Shown: positions 16,033 to 24,695, numbered from the stretch's first letter. The stretch: 37,236 nt of DNA from Aquimarina megaterium XH134 (GCF_000520975.1 NZ_JACB01000057.1:1-37236), one strand, 5' to 3'. Notes: generated from the letters alone by a model not told the origin. Program-made: numbers and translations.

Positions 16033-16644
16033 TTACCAGGCCTCTTCAATCTGTAGTCGTTCTCCGTTTTGATATGAAGCGATAAAAGCATTTCTAAACC
16101 CGAGTCGTACTAATTCTCTACGAAATTTTTTGGCTTCGTTAAGTGTTTCAAAATTTCCTAAGGCATATTTATTAAATCCACCACTTTTAATTTGTCTGAA
16201 ATTCACAAAATTCTCAGAATACATAGACAAATCGATACTTTCAAAAGCTCCGATTTGTACAGCATATACCAATTCATCTTGCAAAGAACGACCATTTCCT
16301 ACTCCGGTACTATTGTTAGCATTCAATTCCTGATTCATAGACAGGTTTTTAACCGTTTCTGTTAGCTCAGCGATTTTGGTATCCCGTGTAGTCACCTCAG
16401 AGGTGTGTTTTTTCTTGGTAACCATGTTTTCTGGAGTATTAAAATTCATGAAATACACAGTTCCTGCAACACCTAGTAATGCTATGATACCTAGTATGAT
16501 GGTTGCGATCTTAAATTTTCGAGAGTTTTCTTTTTCGTCTTTTACAGCTTTATCACGCGCATAATCTACAGCACGTTTTGATTCTTCAGCTTTTTCTATC
16601 TGGTCTTTAAAACCCTGTAATTCTTCGTCTGTTATAAAAGGCAT
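16033..16644 (-). CDS. SPOR domain protein, single-pass inner membrane
   Basis: A 203-residue protein with a cytosolic N-terminal coiled-coil-like stretch (3-40), one membrane helix at about 44-66 (IATIILGIIALLGVAGTVYF), a short periplasmic coil (85-106) and a SPOR domain at about 124-195. The latter shows YAVQIGAF at 127-134 and the second repeat YALGNFETLNEAKKFRRELV. SPOR domains bind denuded peptidoglycan glycan strands at division sites, so this is probably a septal or cell-envelope protein. It is monocistronic, with a full promoter upstream at 16665-16694. Confidence 0.87.
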   Translation of the reverse strand: MPFITDEELQGFKDQIEKAEESKRAVDYARDKAVKDEKENSRKFKIATIILGIIALLGVAGTVYFMNFNTPENMVTKKKHTSEVTTRDTKIAELTETVKNLSMNQELNANNSTGVGNGRSLQDELVYAVQIGAFESIDLSMYSENFVNFRQIKSGGFNKYALGNFETLNEAKKFRRELVRLGFRNAFIASYQNGERLQIEEAW

Positions 16645-16664
16645 CTGATTTGTGTTTAGATATT

Positions 16665-16694
16665 CAAATATAATTGTTTATTATAAAACTTCAA
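16665..16694 (-). promoter_or_regulatory. Bacteroidota sigma-A promoter of the SPOR gene
   Basis: On the minus strand TTG (16692-16694) is followed 21 nt later by TATATTTG (16665-16672), matching TTG-N19-23-TAnnTTTG. Transcription would begin near 16658, leaving about 14 nt before the ATG at 16644. Confidence 0.6.
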
Positions 16695-16809
16695 GGTTTT
16701 GTGAGCTTTAGGAATATTTATATATTGCAAACTGAAAATACTACGGTATAAACGTAGAATCAGTAAGGTTATTTAATATATAGATAACATTTATATATAA
16801 AAGTATAGA

Positions 16810-16817
16810 TATCTTTG
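16810..16817 (+). promoter_or_regulatory. TATCTTTG promoter box upstream of the RNA candidate
   Basis: TATCTTTG is a perfect match to TAnnTTTG. No TTG is seen at the -33 position, so the promoter is only half supported. No plus-strand open frame of useful length follows before the terminator at 17028-17055. Confidence 0.45.
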
Positions 16818-16823
16818 CTACAT

Positions 16824-17055
16824 ATAAATAATTGATCGAAAGGGAATTATTTGATTTTGGATATTGATGATCTGTGATATCCAAATCTTTAAAGTTGAGA
16901 ATACGTAAGGATAACATTTTCGGCAAGGATTACCCGGATGTACTAGGATGTCATTATTGCATTGTTAGAAAAGTATGTTCGAAGACAACTGGGAAAGTCT
17001 TGTGTATCCGGAATTGTTTGAGGGGAAAACGCAACCAGTAAGGTTGCGTTTTTTT
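16824..17055 (+). ncRNA. candidate structured small RNA, ~230 nt
   Basis: The 437-base gap between two minus-strand genes holds a promoter-like box, several hairpins and an intrinsic terminator on the plus strand. GATTTTGGATAT (about 16852-16863) pairs with ATATCCAAATC (about 16877-16887) with one bulge. CCGGAT (16934-16939) pairs with ATCCGG (17006-17011), enclosing an AAGAC/GTCTT stem (16982-17001). The transcript would end at the GCAACC/GGTTGC terminator. I cannot assign it to a known class; a 6S-like or other flavobacterial RNA is conceivable. The alternative is that the terminator serves only the minus-strand gene and the rest is fortuitous. A 36-codon frame from 16975 overlaps the terminator. 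Confidence 0.35.
17028..17055. terminator. intrinsic terminator, strong on both strands
   Basis: AACGCAACC (17028-17036) pairs with GGTTGCGTT (17042-17050) with a 5-nt loop. A run of seven T follows on the plus strand and four T on the minus strand. On the minus strand it ends the 17082-18683 gene; on the plus strand it ends whatever is transcribed from about 16824. Confidence 0.85.
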
Positions 17056-17081
17056 ATTATATACAGTATTTTTATTTACTA

Positions 17082-18683
17082 TTAATTTCCGTCTTGAGTA
17101 GTTGCTGAACTACTACATTTGGTAAGTTCATTACAAAACTTTAGTAAACTTTCCTGATTGTTTTTGTACTCTTTATTAGCAATTTTTTCGATTACTGTTG
17201 GGCAACCTTCAGCATATTTGGTAAGGTTCTTTTTAAAACCAAAAACAAAACCAGCGGCCATAGTTGATTTTCCTTTTTCACTTCCGGCAGGAAGAATAAC
17301 CATCTCAGATTCATTAAATAGATATAAATTAATCTTATCAGACTCAAAAAGCACTTTACAAAGCTTATCTGTGGCTCCGCCCAATACCATTTGCCCGGCA
17401 TCTACAGCTCCTGATTTGATAGAAGATTCTTTAAACTTAATATTTCTGTAATGAAGCCCATCGACAAAGACAAGTTCTTTACATTTTTTTGCACTCTTTA
17501 CTCTGCTTCCGATTGGAGTACCGTTTTGATCATACTCTACTGTTTTTAGCTTATATCCGATTGAAGCAATATCACTGGATTTGATATCAACCATCGTAGT
17601 ATCATTTTCTTTGGTAATTAAATATGCTTTATTTAATTCTATATCTGTAGCTTCTTCTTTTTCCTCTTCCTCTTCAGGTACATTGCTTAGATCCTCGGTA
17701 AGCACTTTCATGTGTCGAGTGTTTGTTTTATTCGTCTCTAAAGATTTGATGAGCTGATCTGCCTTTTTGATAAAATATTTACCATCTTTTTTATCATAAT
17801 TATTATCGATGATTTTCTGAGCGTACTCTTTTACTTTCTCTGGCATTTCTAGATAGTAGTACAAATTTGCGATGTTGTAATAACTGGCATATCGTACCTT
17901 TCTTATTTTACGTTTATCACCAGGGTAGTTTGGAATTACACTATTAAAATATTCGATAATGGGTTCCATCTCTTTTTTGATCTCATCGATAGGCTCATCG
18001 TATTTGATTTTATCAAACGAAGCTTTTACCTTATCAAACGCTTCGTGATGTTTTTGAAATTCTGGGTGCTTTTTCGAACCTAAAATCCATAAATATTCAT
18101 ATTCGGTTGTATAAGGGATGTATCCATATGCACGATTTGCATAGCTATTGATATTGCTTATAATCGTGTTCTTATGAGCAGTTCTATACTTGTTTCTTAA
18201 GTTATGTCGATTATTGTTGTAATAATCTTTTGCTTTGGTATAGCTGCCAAAAGTACTACTCTTATAGGTTGTACTTTCTGAATATGTTTTTTGAAAATTG
18301 TCTGCAGTCTCTGCATTGTTAAGCGATAAAGATCCAGAAGAGGAATAGGTAACAACTACCATATATTCGTAGCTTACAGAAATAACTTTTCCTTCTTTAT
18401 CCTTTTTCTCAATTTTGTTTTTATTGATATTGACTTCTCCTATTTCTGTACCGTTAAACGTGTAATTAAAATCTAGTGTTCCTTCAGATTTTACTTTTGA
18501 GAATCCAGAAATTGAAATCCCCCTATGATTAGTTGAATACGTTCTTTTGGTATCATCCAGAATGGGTTTTGTGGGTAATTTTACATAAGAAACTTTAAAG
18601 TTTTCTTTATCCAAATCTGCACTTTGCGCAAACGAAATTAGACAAAACAATAGGGTAATAGATGTTAGTAATCCTTGTTTCAT
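17082..18683 (-). CDS. secreted protein of unknown function, 533 aa
   Basis: An exported protein with a classical Sec signal peptide (1-19, cut near SFAQS). The mature protein begins with a beta-rich, Ser/Thr/Tyr-rich domain (about 25-150). A helical part (about 190-320, with PEFQKHHEAFDKVKASFDKI and ANLYYYLEMPEKVKEYAQKI) resembles TPR-like helix pairs. An acidic linker rich in Glu (about 336-348) precedes a C-terminal beta-domain carrying AYLITKENDTTMVDIKSSDI, SEMVILPAGSEKGKS and several Cys residues near the end. There is no T9SS sorting signal. It is likely periplasmic. I do not recognise the family. A bidirectional terminator follows; its upstream neighbour is lysS, 88 bases away. Confidence 0.65.
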   Translation of the reverse strand: MKQGLLTSITLLFCLISFAQSADLDKENFKVSYVKLPTKPILDDTKRTYSTNHRGISISGFSKVKSEGTLDFNYTFNGTEIGEVNINKNKIEKKDKEGKVISVSYEYMVVVTYSSSGSLSLNNAETADNFQKTYSESTTYKSSTFGSYTKAKDYYNNNRHNLRNKYRTAHKNTIISNINSYANRAYGYIPYTTEYEYLWILGSKKHPEFQKHHEAFDKVKASFDKIKYDEPIDEIKKEMEPIIEYFNSVIPNYPGDKRKIRKVRYASYYNIANLYYYLEMPEKVKEYAQKIIDNNYDKKDGKYFIKKADQLIKSLETNKTNTRHMKVLTEDLSNVPEEEEEKEEATDIELNKAYLITKENDTTMVDIKSSDIASIGYKLKTVEYDQNGTPIGSRVKSAKKCKELVFVDGLHYRNIKFKESSIKSGAVDAGQMVLGGATDKLCKVLFESDKINLYLFNESEMVILPAGSEKGKSTMAAGFVFGFKKNLTKYAEGCPTVIEKIANKEYKNNQESLLKFCNELTKCSSSATTQDGN

Positions 18684-18749
18684 AATAGTTGAGGTTATTT
18701 ATAAAATAGCCGCCAATATAGTTAAAAAAATGTTAACGCGCTATTTTGA

Positions 18750-18765
18750 AACAAGGACCCTTGTT
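18750..18765 (-). terminator. short hairpin after lysS
   Basis: AACAAGG and CCTTGTT are perfect inverted arms separated by 2 nt, starting 7 bases beyond the lysS stop and followed by a weak T-rich stretch on the minus strand. Confidence 0.4.
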
Positions 18766-18771
18766 CTTTGT

Positions 18772-20463
18772 CTATTCGGTGACTTCTATAATTAGAGCAT
18801 CATCAGTCTTGGTTACTTTTGTTAATCCTAATTTAGAAAGCCCTTTAATACCTTTATCCCAACCTTTATTACTTAAGCCTGTAGCGCTCTTAAGTTCTGA
18901 TAGATCCATACTTTTTTCTTTTTTAAGAATCTCAAAGATGGCTTTTTCATTGTCATTAAGCTCTACTTGCTTTTTCTCTGGACGCATCTGCGGGAAAAAT
19001 AGTACTTCCTGGATAGATTGATTATTGGTCATAAACATGGCCAATCGATCGATACCTATTCCGATCCCCGAGGTTGGAGGCATCCCATACTCCAGAGCAC
19101 GTAAAAAGTCCTGATCGATAAACATTGCTTCGTCATCACCTTTTTCAGATAATTTAAGCTGATCTTCAAAACGTTCGCGTTGATCGATAGGATCATTAAG
19201 CTCTGTATAGGCATTTGCCAGTTCTTTACCATTTACCATAAGCTCAAAACGTTCTGTAAGCCCTTCTTTAGAACGGTGTTTTTTGGTAAGTGGACTCATC
19301 TCTACGGGATAATCGATAATAAATGTAGGTTGGATATAATTGGCTTCACATTTTTCTCCAAAAATTTCATCTATCATTTTTCCGATCCCCATAGTTTCAT
19401 CAACTTCGATACCTAATGCCTTAGCTGCTTCACGTACTTCGGCTTCGCTCTTTTTATAAAGATCATATCCAGTATGCTCTTTTATCGCATCAAGAATACC
19501 AATACGCTTATAAGGTGCTTTATAATTAATGACGTTATCCCCAAATTGTGCTTCGGGAGTTCCGTGAAGTGCGATGGCTACTTTTTCTAACAACTTTTCG
19601 GTCGTATCCATCATCCAATGGTAATCTTTATAAGCAGCATACATTTCCATTACGGTAAATTCTGGATTGTGAGTACGATCCATACCTTCATTTCTAAAAT
19701 CTTTTGCAAACTCATACACTCCATCAAATCCTCCTACAATTAGACGTTTTAGATATAGCTCGTTGGCAACACGAAGATAAAGAGGAATATCCAGTGCATT
19801 GTGATGCGTTATAAACGGGCGTGCTGCTGCACCCCCCGGTATAGGCTGAAGAATAGGAGTTTCGACCTCTAAAAAACCCATTTCGTTATAAAAATTACGA
19901 ATGGTATTTACAATCTGTGTACGTTTAATAAAGGTATCTCTAACTTTTGGATTCACCACCAGATCAGCATAACGCTGACGATATCTTAACTCTGGATCAT
20001 TAAATTCATCAAAAGTATTTCCTTCTTTATCTGTTTTAGGAAGAGGAAGAGGTTTTAACGATTTACTTAATAGTGTAAAGTTTTTAACCAATACGGTCTT
20101 TTCACCAACCTGAGTGGTAAAAAGCTCTCCTTCGATACCTATAAAATCACCTATGTCTAATAGCTTTTTATAGACTTCGTTATATAAAAGTTTATCCTCA
20201 CCAGGACAAATCTCATCTCTGTTAAAATAGACTTGTATGCGACCATCGGTATCTTGTAATTCTGCAAAAGAAGCTTTACCCTGTATTCTTCTAGACATTA
20301 ATCTACCTGCAATAATTACCTTTTTACCTTCTTCAAACTTGCTCTTTATCTGTTTCGAGGTATAGTCAACCGGATACAATGCAGCCGGATATGGGTCGAT
20401 ACCTAGATTGCGTAATGCGTTTAATTTCTCTCTTCTTACAAGTTCTTGTTCTGATAATTGCAT
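18772..20463 (-). CDS. lysS: lysyl-tRNA synthetase, class II
   Basis: LysRS charges tRNA-Lys with lysine in the cytoplasm. Residues about 48-135 form the OB-fold anticodon-binding domain (IIAGRLMSRRIQGKASF). Class II motif 1 includes NEMGFLEVETPILQPIPGGA near 193-212. Motif 2 is FRNEGMDRTHNPEFTVMEMY at 256-275. Motif 3 is GIGIGIDRLAMF at 466-477. The protein has 563 residues, longer than the ~500 of E. coli LysS: a C-terminal extension from about 497 to 563 has a winged-helix-like pattern (DNEKAIFEILKKEKSMDLSE, ATGLSNKGWDKGIKGLSKLG). Such tails are seen on Bacteroidota LysRS. It is essential, monocistronic, and preceded by a TATTTTTG box. Confidence 0.97.
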   Translation of the reverse strand: MQLSEQELVRREKLNALRNLGIDPYPAALYPVDYTSKQIKSKFEEGKKVIIAGRLMSRRIQGKASFAELQDTDGRIQVYFNRDEICPGEDKLLYNEVYKKLLDIGDFIGIEGELFTTQVGEKTVLVKNFTLLSKSLKPLPLPKTDKEGNTFDEFNDPELRYRQRYADLVVNPKVRDTFIKRTQIVNTIRNFYNEMGFLEVETPILQPIPGGAAARPFITHHNALDIPLYLRVANELYLKRLIVGGFDGVYEFAKDFRNEGMDRTHNPEFTVMEMYAAYKDYHWMMDTTEKLLEKVAIALHGTPEAQFGDNVINYKAPYKRIGILDAIKEHTGYDLYKKSEAEVREAAKALGIEVDETMGIGKMIDEIFGEKCEANYIQPTFIIDYPVEMSPLTKKHRSKEGLTERFELMVNGKELANAYTELNDPIDQRERFEDQLKLSEKGDDEAMFIDQDFLRALEYGMPPTSGIGIGIDRLAMFMTNNQSIQEVLFFPQMRPEKKQVELNDNEKAIFEILKKEKSMDLSELKSATGLSNKGWDKGIKGLSKLGLTKVTKTDDALIIEVTE

Positions 20464-20484
20464 AAATTCGTCATTTTAAAGGGA

Positions 20485-20492
20485 CAAAAATA
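20485..20492 (-). promoter_or_regulatory. -7 box (TATTTTTG) upstream of lysS
   Basis: On the minus strand TATTTTTG matches TAnnTTTG and lies 21 bases upstream of the lysS ATG, giving a leader of about 14-16 nt. I could not place the -33 TTG. Confidence 0.45.
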
Positions 20493-20631
20493 GCCTATTT
20501 GAAGAATTTAAAGAAAGGTCTGATTAAAAACTTTTGACCTCAATTTTAAGACTTTGAAAAAAACGTAATCCTGAGCGGTTTTTGGATAAAAAATATAAAT
20601 AGATCAGGTCGTATTGAATTGGTAACCCAAA

Positions 20632-21522
20632 TTAATTTGATGTAGCGTTTAGCTCTTTAATTTTATCTTGTATTTCTTTATTGTCTTTAAATTCTAATGA
20701 TTTTTGGTAGTATTTGATTGCGTTGGCAGTATCCTTTAGATAAAGATATGTATTGGCTAGACTTACATAAGTATTTGCTTCTTTAGGAAACAATGCCGTA
20801 TTAAAGTCTAATATTGTTATGGCTTCTTCTTTTTTGTCGGCATAGAAAAGAACACTGGCATAGGTGTTTAGTTCGTATAAACTCTGGGTCTTATCTTTAA
20901 ATTGTTTGACTAATTTTTTGGTGTTCTTAGTGATATAGGACGTCCCTTTTTTGGTAAGGATGTCATCCATTAGTATTACCGAACTATATTTTGGAGTATA
21001 ATTTTTAGACAGTATAGCAAGCATATCTTCTTCCAGTGTTTTTCTAGGAGATTCTACAATGCGATTAACTTCTTTACCGTCTTTATAAAAAATTAGAGTA
21101 GGCACCCGATGTATATTCAAACCTTCGTGTTCTCCTCCCGGGCTTTGTTTATAGGCCTCCCGGCTTCGATCTACCGCAACAACGGTAAGTCGATCCAAGG
21201 GAAAATTACTTTCTTCTAATATTTTGTACATACGAGGAACCTCGCGTTTACTATCTCCGCACCAGGTGCCCATAAAAAGAGTAATCGCATAGGAGGGCAG
21301 TTGAGCTTTTAAAGAATCTATACTGCTTTGTTTTGGGATATATTCTTTATGGTTTTTTGAAAACCACTCGTTATATGGTTCTTGTGTTAGTCCCTGGTTA
21401 TTGATTTTACCAAGAAGCATAGGAGAACTTCCCTCTGTCTTGATCTCATGATTAAAAGATTGAGCAGAAAGTGTCATTATGGATAAAATCATAGATGTAA
21501 TAAGACATATAATTGTTTTCAT
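20632..21522 (-). CDS. thioredoxin-like protein with C-terminal TPR
   Basis: A 296-residue periplasmic protein: signal peptide 1-20 (MTLSAQS cleavage), thioredoxin-like fold about 65-180 and TPR-like helices about 210-290. The fold shows the active-site loop TWCGDSKREVP at 86-96 and cis-Pro in HRVPTLIFYKDGKEV at 138-152. The catalytic CxxC is CxxS (C88, S91), so it is unlikely to be a standard disulfide oxidoreductase; it may work as an isomerase, a monothiol or a binding protein. The TPR part (NTYVSLANTYLYLKDTANAI) would bind partners. It is read in the same direction as the DUF1573 lipoprotein gene upstream, with 248 bases and a hairpin element between them. Confidence 0.8.
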   Translation of the reverse strand: MKTIICLITSMILSIMTLSAQSFNHEIKTEGSSPMLLGKINNQGLTQEPYNEWFSKNHKEYIPKQSSIDSLKAQLPSYAITLFMGTWCGDSKREVPRMYKILEESNFPLDRLTVVAVDRSREAYKQSPGGEHEGLNIHRVPTLIFYKDGKEVNRIVESPRKTLEEDMLAILSKNYTPKYSSVILMDDILTKKGTSYITKNTKKLVKQFKDKTQSLYELNTYASVLFYADKKEEAITILDFNTALFPKEANTYVSLANTYLYLKDTANAIKYYQKSLEFKDNKEIQDKIKELNATSN

Positions 21523-21579
21523 TGTGTTGGGTTTAAATTAAGTGGAAATAAGATGTAAATGATGAGGCTGTTTGAAATA

Positions 21580-21658
21580 CATTGTCAGTCTGAGCCTGTC
21601 GAAGACGTATTGCCTATCAATAGTATAAAAACTTCGACAAGCTCAGTTTGACATTGAG
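21580..21658. repeat. inverted-repeat element (CTGAGCCTGTCGAAG type)
   Basis: ATTGTCAGTCTGAGCCTGTC (from 21580) and the reverse complement of ACTTCGACAAGCTCAGTTTG (from 21631) form imperfect arms of about 24 bp around an AT-rich centre. The arm core also occurs at 7649-7710 and 9690-9712. It may double as a transcription terminator between the DUF1573 and thioredoxin genes. Confidence 0.65.
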
Positions 21659-21770
21659 ATTCTATTTTTTAGAAAGCTTCATCGTTTTGGGTTTAACCCA
21701 AGTGTAACTATAACTCCCTCTATTAGGAGTTGATTAATCGCGAGTTACAAAACCTATTTGTATAGAGTGA

Positions 21771-22250
21771 CTATTTGCTTATTGGAGCCCCACTTACGGC
21801 TTTAGCTCTGGGAGTAACCATAGCTTTGATTTTAAGTATTTCTTTACCGTTTTCGGTATTTGCCGTAATCGTTACCTGCTTGTTTTGCAGATTGGGTTTA
21901 CCATTAGAATTAAAGGTGACCAACATATCTCCCGTAGCTCCCGGAGCAATGGGTTCTTTTGGCCATTTAGAAACCGTACAACCACAACTACCTTTGGCGC
22001 TTATAATAACTAATGGCGCTTTACCAGTATTGGTAAAGGTAAATTTGTGTTCTACAATATCACCTTCGTTAATAGTTCCGAAATTGTGATTGGTTTCGGC
22101 AAAGTCCATTACCGGAAAATCTGAGATTTTTGCATCTCGACTTTCAGAAACAGCTACGTTTTCTACATTTATCTTTTTGGTAGCATCATCTTTACAAGAT
22201 ACTACAGCCATTACAAGTAGGCTGGCTAAGATTAGGAATTCTTTTTTCAT
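21771..22250 (-). CDS. DUF1573 domain lipoprotein
   Basis: A 159-residue protein with a lipoprotein signal (VVSC lipobox, C19). The mature part carries the DUF1573 Ig-like domain: NHNFGTINEGDIVEHKFTFT at 54-73, NTGKAPLVI, then GSCGCT with C89 and C91, a PKEPIAPGATGD block and VTITANTENG near the end. It is a periplasmic, probably outer-membrane-anchored beta-sandwich. The family is abundant in Bacteroidota but has no assigned biochemical function. A thioredoxin-like protein is the next gene downstream. Confidence 0.92.
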   Translation of the reverse strand: MKKEFLILASLLVMAVVSCKDDATKKINVENVAVSESRDAKISDFPVMDFAETNHNFGTINEGDIVEHKFTFTNTGKAPLVIISAKGSCGCTVSKWPKEPIAPGATGDMLVTFNSNGKPNLQNKQVTITANTENGKEILKIKAMVTPRAKAVSGAPISK

Positions 22251-22361
22251 GATTTCGATTTTTTAATTATTTAAAAGGGTTAAAAACATTGTTTGTTGAG
22301 AAGAGGTATTATTCTTCTCGGTTTAATTCTTTTGTAGTGTTGTAGATAGTGCCATCTACAA

Positions 22362-23537
22362 TTATTTAATTTGTTTAATCAGTTTAGCTATATTTTGATT
22401 AAAATTATTTTTGGTTATACCGGTTACTTCTTCCAATACAGGAAAATAATCCTCATTTTTTTTACCACAACTCAGTAATTTGAAAATAGGAGAAAAGCCT
22501 TTTTCTGCGTTTATTTTTTTTACCAATAAAGCATTAAGGGTATAATCCACTCTCAAAGCCTTATTAGTTTCGTCTCCATAATTTTTACCTTCGTTATAAA
22601 GGGTTATCCAGTCGGCATCTGGGTTTAAAGCTATAAATCGTTTGAATTTTTGAAGAATTTCTTCCCAACTATATCCCCAGCTACCACCAAATAAGAAAGC
22701 ACAACCTTCATCGACTGGTTTGTATATTTTTTTTGCAGGAAGTATTTTTCGTACTCTACTATGCCATAGATCATGCGGATCAAAACCTTCAGAGTTAGAA
22801 GCTAGAATACCATCGATAATTAGAATAGTAGTATTGTCATTGGAAATAAGTGTATTATGACTGTATCCGTTATAATCTACTTTGAAATCTATACCCACTA
22901 ATCTTAGTACCTCATTAAAATTTTCGGCACAATATAATTTGGTGGACTGTTTAGGAATATTTAGTATGCTATCATATTCTGCAATTTTTGAAGTATATGC
23001 TATTGCTTTGGAGATTTCAAAATTGTTTTTAAAATAAAAGGTGTTATTTCCTATTGTTTTTGTTTGCCATGATACTGTATTTTGATGTAGCGGAGAATAG
23101 AAATAAAATTGATAATTTCTCTTTTGTGCAAGTATACTATAGTTAGCTCTTAAAATGGGTTCGTTTTGATATGTACCCATATAATAAAATTGAATTAAAT
23201 ATTCGGTATCATTAAGTTTGAGGATATTATTTACATAGCATTTATAAAAATTGTCATCTTTAAATTTGTTACTCTTTTCTATACCTTTTAGCTCATCTAG
23301 TAATGCCGTGGTTGCCAAAAGGTTTTGAGGTAAGACAAACGTATTTTGGTTATTAGGTTTCTCTTTTAGGCTAAGAAATCCATCAAATGAATCAATTAAC
23401 GTTTTGGTTATAGTTGTGTCTTTTGGTAATCTCGTGGTTTGAAGAATTTGCACAGAACTGGTTTGTGCCTTTAGAGTATGTAGTGATACAATAGAGAGTA
23501 TCGAAATAAGAATTGTCTTTACAGGTATTTTATACAT
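22362..23537 (-). CDS. secreted protein of unknown function, 391 aa
   Basis: An exported protein: signal peptide 1-25 (LHTLKAQ cleavage). The mature protein mixes beta strands with a conserved-looking central region, including TTILIIDGILASNSEGFD, HDLWHSRVRKILPAKK and EGCAFLFGGSWGYSWEEIL, and a helical C-terminus (NNFNQNIAKLIKQ). It is not a lipoprotein and has no sorting domain, so it is probably periplasmic. I do not recognise the family. It lies 102 bases downstream of the membrane-tethered LuxR-type regulator on the same strand, which may link the two. A hairpin TGTAGAT/ATCTACA at 22341-22360 lies right at its stop and may help end transcription. Confidence 0.6.
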   Translation of the reverse strand: MYKIPVKTILISILSIVSLHTLKAQTSSVQILQTTRLPKDTTITKTLIDSFDGFLSLKEKPNNQNTFVLPQNLLATTALLDELKGIEKSNKFKDDNFYKCYVNNILKLNDTEYLIQFYYMGTYQNEPILRANYSILAQKRNYQFYFYSPLHQNTVSWQTKTIGNNTFYFKNNFEISKAIAYTSKIAEYDSILNIPKQSTKLYCAENFNEVLRLVGIDFKVDYNGYSHNTLISNDNTTILIIDGILASNSEGFDPHDLWHSRVRKILPAKKIYKPVDEGCAFLFGGSWGYSWEEILQKFKRFIALNPDADWITLYNEGKNYGDETNKALRVDYTLNALLVKKINAEKGFSPIFKLLSCGKKNEDYFPVLEEVTGITKNNFNQNIAKLIKQIK

Positions 23538-23639
23538 TTATTTTGATTTGGATTAGCGTTATCAAAAATCAAAACATAAAGGAATAAAATCAATAAAAAC
23601 AGGTTTGAAAAGAGGACTAGACCCCGGGTGGATTTTTTA

Positions 23640-24695
23640 TTACTTCTTGATATATAGGGATTTAACTTCGTCTCTTGAGCTTACTTCAAGTTTTTTATAC
23701 AGATTGTTGATATGAGTTTTTATAGTGCTAATACTTACAAACATGGTAGAAGCAATCTCTTTATTGGTCTTGTCATCAAGAATAAGGTCTAATACTTTTT
23801 GCTCTTGTTGTGTAAGATTTTTTTCTGAACTATGAGACGCATTTATCTTTTTTCGATAGTTGAGAAATTGAAAAATGTTAAGTGCTATGGCACATGCTAA
23901 CACTATCCATAACCACCAATTTTTATATGAAACGTCTTTGGAACTGATTATAAATTTGTCTGAAGCTAATTCTGTTTCATATTGCTTGGTGTATGTGCTA
24001 TTGGGATATTTTTTTTGTAATCGTTCTAATAGATTATCATAATATGTGTTTTGTTTTAAATCTTCGAGATAATGCGCATACAGATTGTTGGCTTTATCGG
24101 ATAAAAAAGCATAAACGTAAAGTTCTGTAAGGGGTTCGTTTTGGTTTTTTACGAAACGTTGTAATGTAGTAAACCATTTTTTTTCATTGATCTTACGATT
24201 GGTTTCACTTCTATACGAAGCAAAGGCAAAACGCATTTCATCAATGATAGAGTCGACCTTAATAAAAGCATTACTTTTTTCATTATTCGAAACAATTTTA
24301 CAAAACATTTCATTATCAAAAGAAAAAGGTAAGGTAAGTGTATCTGTATTATTGGCAATAAATAGTATTTCTTTACTATAAGGACAAAATCCATTAAAAT
24401 GAATTGGTTTTTTTTCATTTTCAGAACATCCTTCTATATGAATCCTATACATGTGATTTTGTAAGGGAAGATTATCTCCCGAAAAGCTAAAATAACCCAT
24501 TGAGTCACTTACCGTTTTCTGAATAATCTGTTCGGGATAGACCCCTGATAACTTTCTGTAATCCTCTATCAGCGATAAATAAATATCTCCCGACCAGTTT
24601 TTTTTATCGACATAACCAGAAAATTTATATTGAGCCAAAATTATTTTGGGACAAATCAATACAATAAAGTATAGTATTAGAAATGGTAATTTCAT
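23640..24695 (-). CDS. membrane-tethered LuxR-type transcriptional regulator
   Basis: A 351-residue regulator with an extracytoplasmic sensor. Residues 1-21 are a signal peptide, about 24-85 a beta-rich module resembling a carboxypeptidase-regulatory-like fold, and about 140-245 a helical stretch. A membrane helix (WWLWIVLACAIALNIFQF) occupies 260-277, and a C-terminal cytosolic LuxR/GerE helix-turn-helix about 293-350 (LTQQEQKVLDLILDDKTNKE, then STIKTHINNLYKKL). The topology (periplasmic sensor, one TM, DNA-binding HTH inside) suggests a one-component membrane regulator, analogous to CadC or ToxR but with a LuxR HTH. No phosphoacceptor domain is present. Neighbour at 22362 may be a target. 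The signal is unknown. Confidence 0.78.
   Translation of the reverse strand: MKLPFLILYFIVLICPKIILAQYKFSGYVDKKNWSGDIYLSLIEDYRKLSGVYPEQIIQKTVSDSMGYFSFSGDNLPLQNHMYRIHIEGCSENEKKPIHFNGFCPYSKEILFIANNTDTLTLPFSFDNEMFCKIVSNNEKSNAFIKVDSIIDEMRFAFASYRSETNRKINEKKWFTTLQRFVKNQNEPLTELYVYAFLSDKANNLYAHYLEDLKQNTYYDNLLERLQKKYPNSTYTKQYETELASDKFIISSKDVSYKNWWLWIVLACAIALNIFQFLNYRKKINASHSSEKNLTQQEQKVLDLILDDKTNKEIASTMFVSISTIKTHINNLYKKLEVSSRDEVKSLYIKK

Noticed and set aside
16741..16926. 61-codon minus-strand frame
   Set aside because: It is AT-rich, low in complexity, and antisense to the candidate RNA region.
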